A stretch of 52,175 nt of DNA, taken from contig JAPHTA010000017.1 of the NCBI GenBank assembly GCA_026196475.1, positions 1 to 52,175 of the forward strand. Reading direction: 5' to 3'. Of this stretch, positions 1 through 7,227 are shown in pieces (position 1 is the stretch's first letter; every line of letters begins with the position of its first letter). The notes under the pieces were generated by a model that saw nothing but the letters and a program-made list of their open reading frames with translations, was not told the origin of the DNA and made no database searches. The position numbers and the translations under genes are program-made. This stretch comes from Sedimenticola sp. (GTDB taxonomy: Bacteria; Pseudomonadota; Gammaproteobacteria; Chromatiales; Chromatiaceae).

Positions 1-5
1 CATAG

Positions 6-932
6 ATGGCGAGTTTCGCGGACCGTGACGGCTGGATCTGGCTGGATGGTGAGATGGTGCCCTGGCGTGAGGCCAAGGTGCATGTGTTAACCCACACCCT
101 GCACTACGGGATGGGCGTCTTTGAGGGGGTTCGCGCCTACAAGACGGACAGGGGCGCAGCCATCTTCAAGTTGGAGGATCATACCCGGCGCCTGTTCCAG
201 TCGGCCCATATCATGGGCATGAAGATGCCCTACGATGAGGCCACCCTCAACCAGGCACAGATCGACGTGGTGCGGGAGAACAACCTGGACTCCGCCTACC
301 TGCGGCCGCTCTGCTTCTACGGCTCCGAGGGGATGGGTATCCGCGCCGACAGCCTCGGCGTGCACGTGATGATCGCCGCCTGGGAGTGGGGCGCCTACCT
401 GGGCGAGGACAACCTGAAGAACGGTATCCGCATCCGGGTCTCCTCCTACACCCGCCACCAGGTCAACTCCATGATGTGCAAGGCCAAGGCCACCGGCAAC
501 TACATCAACTCCATGCTGGCGCTGCAGGAGGCGGTCAACGACGGCTACGACGAGGCGCTGATACTGGATGCCGCCGGCTACGTGATGGAAGGCTCGGGTG
601 AGAACTTCTTCCTGGTCAAGGATGGCGTGATCTATACCCCGGACCTCACCTCCGCCCTCAACGGCATCACCCGCAAGACCATCTTCTCCTTCACAGAGGA
701 GCTGGGTATCCCGATCGTGGAGCGGCGCATCACCCGGGACGAGGTCTACATTGCAGACGAGGCATTCTTCACCGGCACCGCCGCGGAGGTCACCCCGATC
801 CGGGAAGTGGACAACCGGATGATCGGCAGCGGCAGCCGCGGGCCGATTACCGAGAAACTGCAGACCCTGTACTTCGACCAGGTACACGGCCGCCGTTCTG
901 AACATCCGGAGTGGCTCACCTACGTCCGCTGA
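6..932 (+). CDS. ilvE: Branched-chain amino acid aminotransferase
   Basis: This is a PLP-dependent class IV aminotransferase that reversibly transaminates leucine, isoleucine and valine with 2-oxoglutarate in the cytoplasm. The 308 residues match the usual family length. The N-terminus (WLDGEMVPWREAKVHV, then HYGMGVFEGVRAY) is typical of IlvE. The PLP lysine lies in the CKAKATGNYINS segment, and EGSGENFFLVKDG plus GTAAEVTPIREV form the cofactor-binding end. The ATG lies only five bases from the window edge, so the ribosome binding site is out of view, but the first residues align well with known IlvE proteins. It is a housekeeping gene separated from the glycan genes by a repeat-bearing gap, and it probably marks the edge of the locus. 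Confidence 0.95.
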   Translation: MASFADRDGWIWLDGEMVPWREAKVHVLTHTLHYGMGVFEGVRAYKTDRGAAIFKLEDHTRRLFQSAHIMGMKMPYDEATLNQAQIDVVRENNLDSAYLRPLCFYGSEGMGIRADSLGVHVMIAAWEWGAYLGEDNLKNGIRIRVSSYTRHQVNSMMCKAKATGNYINSMLALQEAVNDGYDEALILDAAGYVMEGSGENFFLVKDGVIYTPDLTSALNGITRKTIFSFTEELGIPIVERRITRDEVYIADEAFFTGTAAEVTPIREVDNRMIGSGSRGPITEKLQTLYFDQVHGRRSEHPEWLTYVR

Positions 933-947
933 CCTGATAAGAAATTC

Positions 948-979
948 CCGTAGGGTGGGCACGTTGTTTGTGCCCACGT
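948..979. repeat. Dispersed palindromic repeat, copy 1
   Basis: The 32-base unit contains the imperfect palindrome GTGGGCACG-TTGTTT-GTGCCCAC. An inverted partial copy (CGTGCCCACCCTAC) lies at 1019-1032, so the intergenic gap can fold into a larger stem. A second full copy, 28 of 32 bases identical, lies in opposite orientation at 48371-48402. This behaves like a small REP or MITE-type intergenic element. It could also act as a transcript-end structure for ilvE, but no T-run follows it. Confidence 0.6.
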
Positions 980-1055
980 TATCGCCCCTGGCCGCCCCTG
1001 CTCTGCGGGCACAAAAGGCGTGCCCACCCTACCCTCCTACGAATAGGGATGAGCT

Positions 1056-1085
1056 TTGACAGGAATGTTTGATCCCGCGTACTGA
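1056..1085 (+). promoter_or_regulatory. Weak candidate promoter for the DPA-type gene string
   Basis: A perfect -35 hexamer TTGACA lies at 1056-1061, but the best -10 at an acceptable distance is only TACTGA (1080-1085, 18-base spacer). It is the only promoter-like signal found between ilvE and the gene starting at 1101. The poor -10 makes this tentative. Confidence 0.22.
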
Positions 1086-1100
1086 GAAACTGGTCCAATC

Positions 1101-2132
1101 TTGAAGCCTGCCCCGGACAATCAGAAAGACCGCAGCGATAAGCCGCTGGTTATCTGGCGCCTCATCGACGGCAAGCCGGGGCATGAGAATCAGTCGCTAG
1201 GACTCTGCAACGCGCTTGCCCGAATCATCGATGTTGAACGGGTAGATATTCCGGTCGGCGGCCGGTTTCGGCAGTTTCTGGACTGGCTTGCAGGCTGCTT
1301 TCCGCGTGGCGAAAAGCAGCCACCACCGGACCTGATCATGGGTGCGGGGCACCGCACCCATCTGGCGCTATTGGCAGCCCGGCGAGCCTTCGGTGGCCGG
1401 GCGGTCGTGATCATGAAGCCGTCACTGCCCCGGCGACTGTTCGATCTCTGCGTGGCTCCGGAACACGACGGAGTGACCGGGAAAAACGTGTTCCTCACCC
1501 GGGGGGTGATGAACACCATTTCCCCCCGTGGGTGTGACGCCCCCGATGCGAAACTGTCCGCGGAGAAAGGTCCTGGCGGTGAGGCTGCCCCTTCGGGCAT
1601 GGAAAGGGAGGACACCGCCTCCGAGACGCATAGTGCATCGCAGACGCTGATCCTGCTCGGGGGGAATTCGTCCCATTGTGGCTGGCACGATGACGCGGTA
1701 CTGGAGCAGCTCGAGATGGTCGTCCGTGAGCAGCCCGGTGAGCGGTTTGTTCTCGGCGACTCCCGCCGTACACCGGCGGGCTTCATGCCGAAAATAGCCG
1801 TCCTGCAACTGCCGAATCTTCTCCTGGTGCCGTGGCAACAGACCGGGCCCGGCTGGGTGGCGGAACAGCTGGCGCGAAGCCATGTGGCCTGGGTCAGCGA
1901 GGATTCTGTCTCCATGGTCTACGAGGCGATCACTTCGGGTGCGGCCGTGGGGCTGATCGGCCTCGAACGAAAGGGGGAGGGTCGTGTCAGTCGCGGCCTT
2001 GAGCGGTTGATCCTCGAGGGGTCGGTGACGCCTTTCCGGCAGTGGCGGGAAAGCGGGGTCCTGAGCCGGGCGCCGGGCGTGTTTGACGAGGCCACCCGTT
2101 GTGCGACCTGGATGGTGGAGGAGTGGTTGTGA
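1101..2132 (+). CDS. ELM1/GtrOC1-type putative glycosyltransferase
   Basis: The N-terminal WRLIDGKPGHENQSLGL motif is the hallmark of the bacterial family named after mitochondrial fission ELM1 (DUF1022), now regarded as putative GT-B-type glycosyltransferases. MGAGHRTHLALLAARR and the C-terminal SEDSVSMVYEAITSGAAVG segment are also family-like; the latter resembles a nucleotide-sugar binding region. Residues about 141-178 form a hydrophilic, low-complexity insertion before LILLGGNSSH. The start is TTG; no better in-frame ATG exists upstream of the conserved motif. The stop overlaps the GTG start of the next gene, so the two are translationally coupled. The substrate is unknown; context suggests a role in LPS or lipid-linked sugar assembly. 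Confidence 0.75.
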   Translation: MKPAPDNQKDRSDKPLVIWRLIDGKPGHENQSLGLCNALARIIDVERVDIPVGGRFRQFLDWLAGCFPRGEKQPPPDLIMGAGHRTHLALLAARRAFGGRAVVIMKPSLPRRLFDLCVAPEHDGVTGKNVFLTRGVMNTISPRGCDAPDAKLSAEKGPGGEAAPSGMEREDTASETHSASQTLILLGGNSSHCGWHDDAVLEQLEMVVREQPGERFVLGDSRRTPAGFMPKIAVLQLPNLLLVPWQQTGPGWVAEQLARSHVAWVSEDSVSMVYEAITSGAAVGLIGLERKGEGRVSRGLERLILEGSVTPFRQWRESGVLSRAPGVFDEATRCATWMVEEWL

Positions 2133-3268
2133 GTCGGTTGACCATTCTCCAGATGGTTCCGGCACTGGAGAGCGGTGGTGTCGAAAGGGGCACCCTCGAG
2201 ATCGCCCGTGCCTTGGCGACACGTGGGCACCGTTCAATGGTTATCTCGTCCGGGGGACGAATGGTTGACCAGTTACAGAAGGAAGGCAGTGAACACTTTT
2301 CCTGGCCGGTAGACCGGAAGTCACCCTGGACCCTGCGATTGATTTGGCCATTGCGGCGTTTCTTGCGGGAGCAGGGTGTTGACGTGCTTCATTACCGCTC
2401 TCGAGTTCCGGGTTGGGTTGCCTACCTGGCGTGGCGGGGAATGCCTGTGGAAGCTCGCCCATACCTGGTCTCCACCGTACATGGGCTGCATTCGGTATCA
2501 ACCTATAGTGCGGTGATGACCCGAGGCCAGACAGTTATTGCGGTTTCTGATACGGTCAGACGATATATTCTTGAGAACTATCCCAATACGGATCCGGAAC
2601 GAATCAAACTTATCTACAGGGGGGTGGATCCCGCTCAGTTTCCTTATGGTTTTCAACCTGGTGAAGAGTGGATGTCGTCCTGGCAATCGAGTTACCCTCA
2701 ACTTGCACGTGGCCTGAGTTTGGGCCTCCCGGGGAGGTTGACGAGGTTAAAGGGCCACCGGGATTTTCTTCAGATATTGGCCGATTTGCGACACCAGGGT
2801 GTCGATGCCAACGGGTTGATCATAGGTGGTGAAGATCCCCGGCGACGCGCTTATGCGAGGCAGATTAGGGATTGGGTTGAGGAGATGGGTTTGCGCGAGT
2901 CAGTGATTTTTACCGGAATGCGTGATGACATGAGGGAGGTTTACAGTCAATGCGATGTCGTCATGTCGTTGTCCACCCGTCCGGAATCGTTCGGGCGCAC
3001 TGTACTGGAGGCGCTATCACTGGGGCGCCCGGTCATCGGGTATGATCATGGAGGTGTGGGCGAGGTGTTGGCTGAACTTTATCCGGCGGGCCGGATTGGC
3101 TTGGGCGATGTTGATGGGGCGGTCAAGAAGTTGCTTGAGCCGTTGCCTCCAGTTATGGAAAACCGATCGTTTCTTATTGGAAACATGATAAGCCAGACTC
3201 TGGGGCTGTATGAATCTGCGGGTCATGACGGCGTGTCGCCGCTCTTCCCCGGAGAGGGGCGGGTTTAG
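2129..3268 (+). CDS. GT4-family glycosyltransferase
   Basis: This is a cytoplasmic GT-B retaining glycosyltransferase of about 379 residues. It has a classic N-terminal opening (LTILQMVPALESGGVERG) and a C-terminal donor-binding E-x7-E motif in RPESFGRTVLEALSLGRPVIG. The frame is open back to 2099, but the GTG at 2129 is preferred: it overlaps the upstream TGA (GTGA), has the GGTGGAGGAG Shine-Dalgarno sequence just before it, and begins directly at the conserved beta-strand. The N-terminal acceptor domain has the STVHGLHSVSTYSAVMTRG region seen in GT4 enzymes acting on lipid A core or O-chain. The sugar specificity cannot be assigned. It is followed six bases later by the HAD-UbiA fusion. Confidence 0.85.
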   Translation: MSRLTILQMVPALESGGVERGTLEIARALATRGHRSMVISSGGRMVDQLQKEGSEHFSWPVDRKSPWTLRLIWPLRRFLREQGVDVLHYRSRVPGWVAYLAWRGMPVEARPYLVSTVHGLHSVSTYSAVMTRGQTVIAVSDTVRRYILENYPNTDPERIKLIYRGVDPAQFPYGFQPGEEWMSSWQSSYPQLARGLSLGLPGRLTRLKGHRDFLQILADLRHQGVDANGLIIGGEDPRRRAYARQIRDWVEEMGLRESVIFTGMRDDMREVYSQCDVVMSLSTRPESFGRTVLEALSLGRPVIGYDHGGVGEVLAELYPAGRIGLGDVDGAVKKLLEPLPPVMENRSFLIGNMISQTLGLYESAGHDGVSPLFPGEGRV

Positions 3269-3274
3269 CGAAAG

Positions 3275-4711
3275 ATGAATGCCAAGCCACTTGTAGTCGA
3301 CCTGGATGGAACCCTGGTAAAAACCGATCTTTTGTTCGAGTCGGCGAATCGGTATATATCGGAGTACCCGCTGCTGGTGATCCGACTCCTGCTTTGGTTG
3401 CTGACCGGCAAGGCGGAGCTCAAGGCCAAGTTGGCCAGTGTCTGCGAAATTGACCCGGCCTCGCTCCCCTATAACAAGCCACTGATTGACTGGCTGCGCC
3501 AGGAGAAAGCGCGGGGTAGGCATCTGGTGTTGGCCACTGCCAGCCACCAGAAGCCGGCGGCAGCGATAGCCGGCCATTTGGGCCTGTTTGATGAAGTACT
3601 GGCAACCCGGGATGGTATCAACTTGAAGGCGGGTAAAAAGCGGGACCTTCTGGTTGAGCGCTATGGTAGCGGGGGGTACGACTATATAGGCAACGGGGTT
3701 GTCGACCTGCCCGTCTGGAAGAGTGCAGACCATGCTTACCTGGTCAGCGACTCTCCACGTCTGGAGGCTCGGGTTAAACAAGATGTGGACCTGGTTCGGG
3801 TATTCAGTAGCCAAAAACGCCCGTTTCCTGTTTCCCTGCTTCGGGCAATACGACCCCATCAGTGGGTAAAAAACCTGCTTCTTTTTGTTCCCCTGTTTGC
3901 GGCGCATCGCTATCAGGAAGTTGGCGTATTGCTTTCGACCTTTCTGGCTTTCCTGGTGTTTGGTCTTATTGCGTCATCTGTCTACCTGTTAAACGACCTT
4001 GTCGACGTGGAAGATGACCGGAGCCACCCCAGGAAAAAGCATCGACCGTTTGCTTGCGGCGATCTCTCGCTCCTTCAGGGCTGGGTGGCCTGGCCACTTC
4101 TGTTGGGCTTGGCTGCGACCATTGCCAGTCTGCTGTTACCGACAAAGTTCAGCATGGTTCTCGCAGCCTATTTCCTGGTGACCCTGGGTTATTCATTGCG
4201 TCTCAAACAGAGTGTTATTGTTGACGCCATTACACTTGCCGTGCTCTATACATTGCGCCTGATCGCCGGGGCCGCGGTGATTGATGCATCCCTGTCATTC
4301 TGGTTGTTGACTTTTTCAATGTTCCTCTTTTTGTCCCTCGCTTTCATGAAAAGGTTCAACGAATTGCGGATGGCGAGAGAGCGGGGTCGGGAGGGAAAGT
4401 TGTCCGGGCGTGGCTATATTCAGGATGATCTCGAAGTCGTGTCCAGCATGGGAACCGGGTCTGGCTACCTGGCGGTCCTGGTGCTGGCTCTTTACATTCA
4501 GGACCAGCATACGGCTGAACTCTACACGACACCTGAGTTTATCTGGTTGGCTTGCCCGCTTCTTCTTTACTGGATATCACGAGTCTGGCTGATTGCCCAT
4601 AGAGGTCACATGCATGATGATCCTGTGGTGTTTGCAATCAAGGATCGCCCGAGCTGGCTGGTGGGTCTTCTATTTATCCTGGTATTTTCTCTGGCAAGGG
4701 TGGGAGTGTGA
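3275..4711 (+). CDS. HAD phosphatase-UbiA prenyltransferase fusion (polyprenyl-phosphate phosphoribosyltransferase-like)
   Basis: The protein has two domains. Residues 1 to about 185 form a HAD-type hydrolase with motif I DLDGT (Asp9, Asp11), motif II-like LATAS and a motif IV-like GNGVVDLP. From about residue 190 (RPHQWVKNLLLFVPLF) it is a polytopic UbiA-family membrane transferase with the prenyl-diphosphate/Mg motif NDLVDVEDD at residue 240 and a second aspartate-bearing motif near DAITLAVLYTLR. In actinobacteria the UbiA protein (Rv3806c type) transfers 5-phosphoribose from PRPP to decaprenyl phosphate, and a separate phosphatase removes the 5-phosphate. Here the HAD half is a plausible fused phosphatase (inference). 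The next genes are GtrA-, DprE1- and DprE2-like, which makes the DPA-type assignment much stronger than for UbiA alone. Confidence 0.82.
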   Translation: MNAKPLVVDLDGTLVKTDLLFESANRYISEYPLLVIRLLLWLLTGKAELKAKLASVCEIDPASLPYNKPLIDWLRQEKARGRHLVLATASHQKPAAAIAGHLGLFDEVLATRDGINLKAGKKRDLLVERYGSGGYDYIGNGVVDLPVWKSADHAYLVSDSPRLEARVKQDVDLVRVFSSQKRPFPVSLLRAIRPHQWVKNLLLFVPLFAAHRYQEVGVLLSTFLAFLVFGLIASSVYLLNDLVDVEDDRSHPRKKHRPFACGDLSLLQGWVAWPLLLGLAATIASLLLPTKFSMVLAAYFLVTLGYSLRLKQSVIVDAITLAVLYTLRLIAGAAVIDASLSFWLLTFSMFLFLSLAFMKRFNELRMARERGREGKLSGRGYIQDDLEVVSSMGTGSGYLAVLVLALYIQDQHTAELYTTPEFIWLACPLLLYWISRVWLIAHRGHMHDDPVVFAIKDRPSWLVGLLFILVFSLARVGV

Positions 4712-5142
4712 AAAGTGTAGCGCGCATCGCCATTCTGTATGCCCTGTTTGCCGCCGTGGCAACTGCCGCAAACCTTGGCGCCCAGGCGATGGTAATCTGG
4801 CTGTACAGCGGCATCCATGCCATCGAGTTGTCGATATTGGTAGGTACGCTTACCGGTCTACCTATCAAGTATGTTCTGGAAAAAAGGCATATCTTTGAGT
4901 TCAGATCGGATGGGCTGGCCCACGATGGAAGGCTGTTTTTCCTTTATTCTTTCATGGGCATATTTACCACGCTTCTTTTCTGGCTTATCGAGTATATGTT
5001 TCACTGGATGTTTGGTACCGATGCCATGCGCTACCTGGGTGGGGCCATCGGTTTGACTATCGGGTATGTCATCAAGTACCGGCTTGACAAGCGCTTTGTT
5101 TTCGTTGCAAGAGCACCTGGCACAATGGGGTGTTCAGGATGA
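4708..5142 (+). CDS. GtrA-like small membrane protein
   Basis: This is a 144-residue integral membrane protein with four hydrophobic segments and the GtrA-family pattern (LTGLPIKYVLEKRHIF near residue 55 and the terminal IGYVIKYRLDKRFVF). GtrA proteins are proposed flippases or recruiters for polyprenyl-phosphate-linked sugars; the mycobacterial neighbour Rv3789 of the DprE genes belongs to the same family. The GTG start overlaps the UbiA stop (GTGA), and its own stop overlaps the ATG of the DprE1-like gene, so the order UbiA-GtrA-DprE1-DprE2 is tightly coupled. The likely role is moving polyprenyl-phosphoryl-pentose across the inner membrane (inference). Confidence 0.82.
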   Translation: MKSVARIAILYALFAAVATAANLGAQAMVIWLYSGIHAIELSILVGTLTGLPIKYVLEKRHIFEFRSDGLAHDGRLFFLYSFMGIFTTLLFWLIEYMFHWMFGTDAMRYLGGAIGLTIGYVIKYRLDKRFVFVARAPGTMGCSG

Positions 5143-6443
5143 AGATGTCAGGCTGGGGCAGGTATCCGCAGATCGAAACCGAGGTTGTCTACCCTGCCTC
5201 CTTCAGCGATTGCAGTCAACGGATTCGGTCCGCTGACAGGGTAATTGCCAGGGGGTTGGGGCGCAGCTACGGCGACAGCAGCCTCTATCAGAATATGCTG
5301 GGTAGTCGTTACCTCGACAGGTATGTTGCATTCGACGAGGAATCGGGATTGCTGACCTGTTCTGCGGGAGTCTCACTGGATCAGATTGTATCGACGTTTG
5401 TTCCGCGCGGCTGGTTTCTGCCTGTTACTCCGGGGACCCGATTTGTAACCATCGGCGGTGCAATAGCCAGCGATGTACATGGAAAAAACCACCATGTGGA
5501 CGGTACATTTTGTGATCATGTAGACCGGATCGATCTGCTACTGGGAAGTGGTGAAGTGGTCACGGTCACGCCAGATGAAAAGCCAGATCTGTTTCGCGCT
5601 ACGTGTGGAGGTATGGGGCTGACAGGGATGATTCTCTCGGCCAGTTTGAAATTGCGGCGGATAAAATCCGGGGAAATGGAGCAAACAATTATAAAGACCC
5701 CGGACATCGAGGCTACGTTACGTGCGTTCGAGGAGGCTTCCGGTGCGAGCTACTCGGTAGCGTGGATAGATTGCCTCGCCCGGGGGAAAGCGCTCGGGCG
5801 GTCACTGCTAGTGCTTGGAGAGCATGCGCAGAAGGGGTCGCTGAACGCGAAACCAGGGCAAGGGATTTCAATACCCTGCAATATGCCGTCTGGATTGCTC
5901 AATCCGCTAACCGTGAAGCTCTTCAATGCGCTCTATTACAACAAGGTGTTGCACTCGGGGAAAAAGAGTATTGTCTCTCTCCATTCATTTTTTTATCCAT
6001 TGGATTCTTTGCAGAACTGGAACCGGCTTTATGGAAGAAAGGGGTTTGTGCAGTACCAGTTTGTTCTGCCAAAATCCTCGGGTCTGGAGGGTATCAAACA
6101 TATGCTTGAACGAATCAGCCATTCCGGCCGCGGATCTTTTCTCGCCGTTCTAAAGGTATTCGGGAGCGCGAACGATAACCTGCTTTCCTTCCCTATGGAG
6201 GGTTATACACTGGCCCTCGATTTCAAGGTGGAGCCGGCGGTTTTTAGTCTACTGGATGAACTGGACAGGATAATGCTCGATCATGGAGGGCGTCTCTACC
6301 TGACGAAGGATTCCAGAATGAGCGAGGAGACATTTAAGGCGGGATACCCGGCGTGGGCGGATTTCAACGAGATCAGGACCCGCTACCAAGCGATAGACAA
6401 GTTTGTATCCGGCCAGTCGATTCGCCTGGGGCTGAACTCATGA
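5139..6443 (+). CDS. DprE1-like FAD-dependent decaprenylphosphoryl-ribose 2'-oxidase
   Basis: This is a VAO-type flavoenzyme that would oxidise the 2'-hydroxyl of polyprenyl-phosphoryl-ribose. The FAD-binding region has RGLGRSYGDSSLYQN and PGTRFVTIGGAIASD-HGKNHH (His114 region), a signature of DprE1. The C-terminal substrate/FAD region aligns closely with Mycobacterium tuberculosis DprE1: LSFPMEGYTLALDF, GGRLYLTKDSR (Lys390, equivalent to Lys418) and SIRLGL. The residue aligning with the benzothiazinone-targeted Cys387 is Ala359. The length of 434 residues is close to DprE1. The frame opens at a GTG at 5130, but the ATG at 5139 gives an ATGA overlap with the GtrA stop and is preferred. The related oxidases GULO and ALO are less likely, given the HGKNHH motif and the DprE2-like neighbour. 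Confidence 0.88.
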   Translation: MKMSGWGRYPQIETEVVYPASFSDCSQRIRSADRVIARGLGRSYGDSSLYQNMLGSRYLDRYVAFDEESGLLTCSAGVSLDQIVSTFVPRGWFLPVTPGTRFVTIGGAIASDVHGKNHHVDGTFCDHVDRIDLLLGSGEVVTVTPDEKPDLFRATCGGMGLTGMILSASLKLRRIKSGEMEQTIIKTPDIEATLRAFEEASGASYSVAWIDCLARGKALGRSLLVLGEHAQKGSLNAKPGQGISIPCNMPSGLLNPLTVKLFNALYYNKVLHSGKKSIVSLHSFFYPLDSLQNWNRLYGRKGFVQYQFVLPKSSGLEGIKHMLERISHSGRGSFLAVLKVFGSANDNLLSFPMEGYTLALDFKVEPAVFSLLDELDRIMLDHGGRLYLTKDSRMSEETFKAGYPAWADFNEIRTRYQAIDKFVSGQSIRLGLNS

Positions 6444-7174
6444 AAGTACTCGTTATCGGTGCTACCTCGGCCATAGCAGAAGCGACAGCCCGTATTTGGG
6501 CAGGGAAAGGGCATCATCTCTGCCTGATTGCCAGGAACAGGGAGCGACTCGATGCAATCGCAGCAGATCTCTCTGTTCGCGGGGCCGGGTCCTTGGCAAC
6601 GATCGTGCTCGATCTAAACGAAATGCACAGGCATGAACAGGTTGTCGAAGAGGCGGCTGAAGCCTTGGGCGGTATCGATATTGTGCTTGTTGCCCATGGA
6701 ACGCTTGGTGAACAGGAGGCATGTGAACGGGATTTCGATCTGGCCATGAAGGAGTTTACTACCAATGCGTTGAGCGTGTTTTCACTGCTTACCTTACTCG
6801 CTAACAGGTTTGAAGGGCAGGCCCATGGAACGATTGCAGTGATCAGTTCCGTTGCCGGTGACAGGGGGCGGCAATCGAACTACATCTATGGCTCGGCCAA
6901 GGGTGCCGTCACCCTTTATCTGCAGGGTTTGCGTCAGCGGCTTTATAAGTCCGGTGTTCATGTCGTCACGATCAAGCCGGGTTTCGTGGACACGCCTATG
7001 ACTGCCGGATTTGAAAAGGGACTGTTATGGGCAAAACCTGATCAGGTTGCACGTGGCATACACAGCGCGATTGATAAGAAGCGTAATGTTGCCTACGTGC
7101 CCTGGTTTTGGCAGATCATAATGCTGGTGATAAAAGCAATTCCCGAGTCAATCATGAAGCGGTTGTCATTGTGA
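6440..7174 (+). CDS. DprE2-like short-chain dehydrogenase/reductase
   Basis: This is an SDR-fold NAD(P)H reductase of 244 residues. The N-terminal dinucleotide motif is VLVIGATSAIAEATARIW, the active-site Ser is in VISSVAGDRGR, and the catalytic Tyr-x3-Lys is in YIYGSAKGAV. The KPGFVDTPMT and KKRNVAYVPWFW segments are typical of the DprE2 branch. With DprE1 it would epimerise polyprenyl-phosphoryl-ribose to arabinose by reducing the 2'-keto intermediate. The ATG at 6440 overlaps the upstream stop (ATGA), so the DprE1/DprE2 pair is translationally coupled. The substrate is inferred from that pairing. Confidence 0.85.
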   Translation: MKVLVIGATSAIAEATARIWAGKGHHLCLIARNRERLDAIAADLSVRGAGSLATIVLDLNEMHRHEQVVEEAAEALGGIDIVLVAHGTLGEQEACERDFDLAMKEFTTNALSVFSLLTLLANRFEGQAHGTIAVISSVAGDRGRQSNYIYGSAKGAVTLYLQGLRQRLYKSGVHVVTIKPGFVDTPMTAGFEKGLLWAKPDQVARGIHSAIDKKRNVAYVPWFWQIIMLVIKAIPESIMKRLSL

Positions 7175-7227
7175 TCAAGAGCGGGTTTAAAAAAGTGACA
7201 GGATACGGAGCCTGTCGGTGATCAGGT

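Noticed and set aside
87-977. Long antisense open frame (296 codons) opposite ilvE
   Set aside because: It is a GC-rich shadow of a well-conserved gene, with repetitive composition and no protein-like motif.
3017-3907. Long antisense open frame opposite the GT4 and HAD-UbiA genes
   Set aside because: It crosses two convincing sense genes and shows no family motif.
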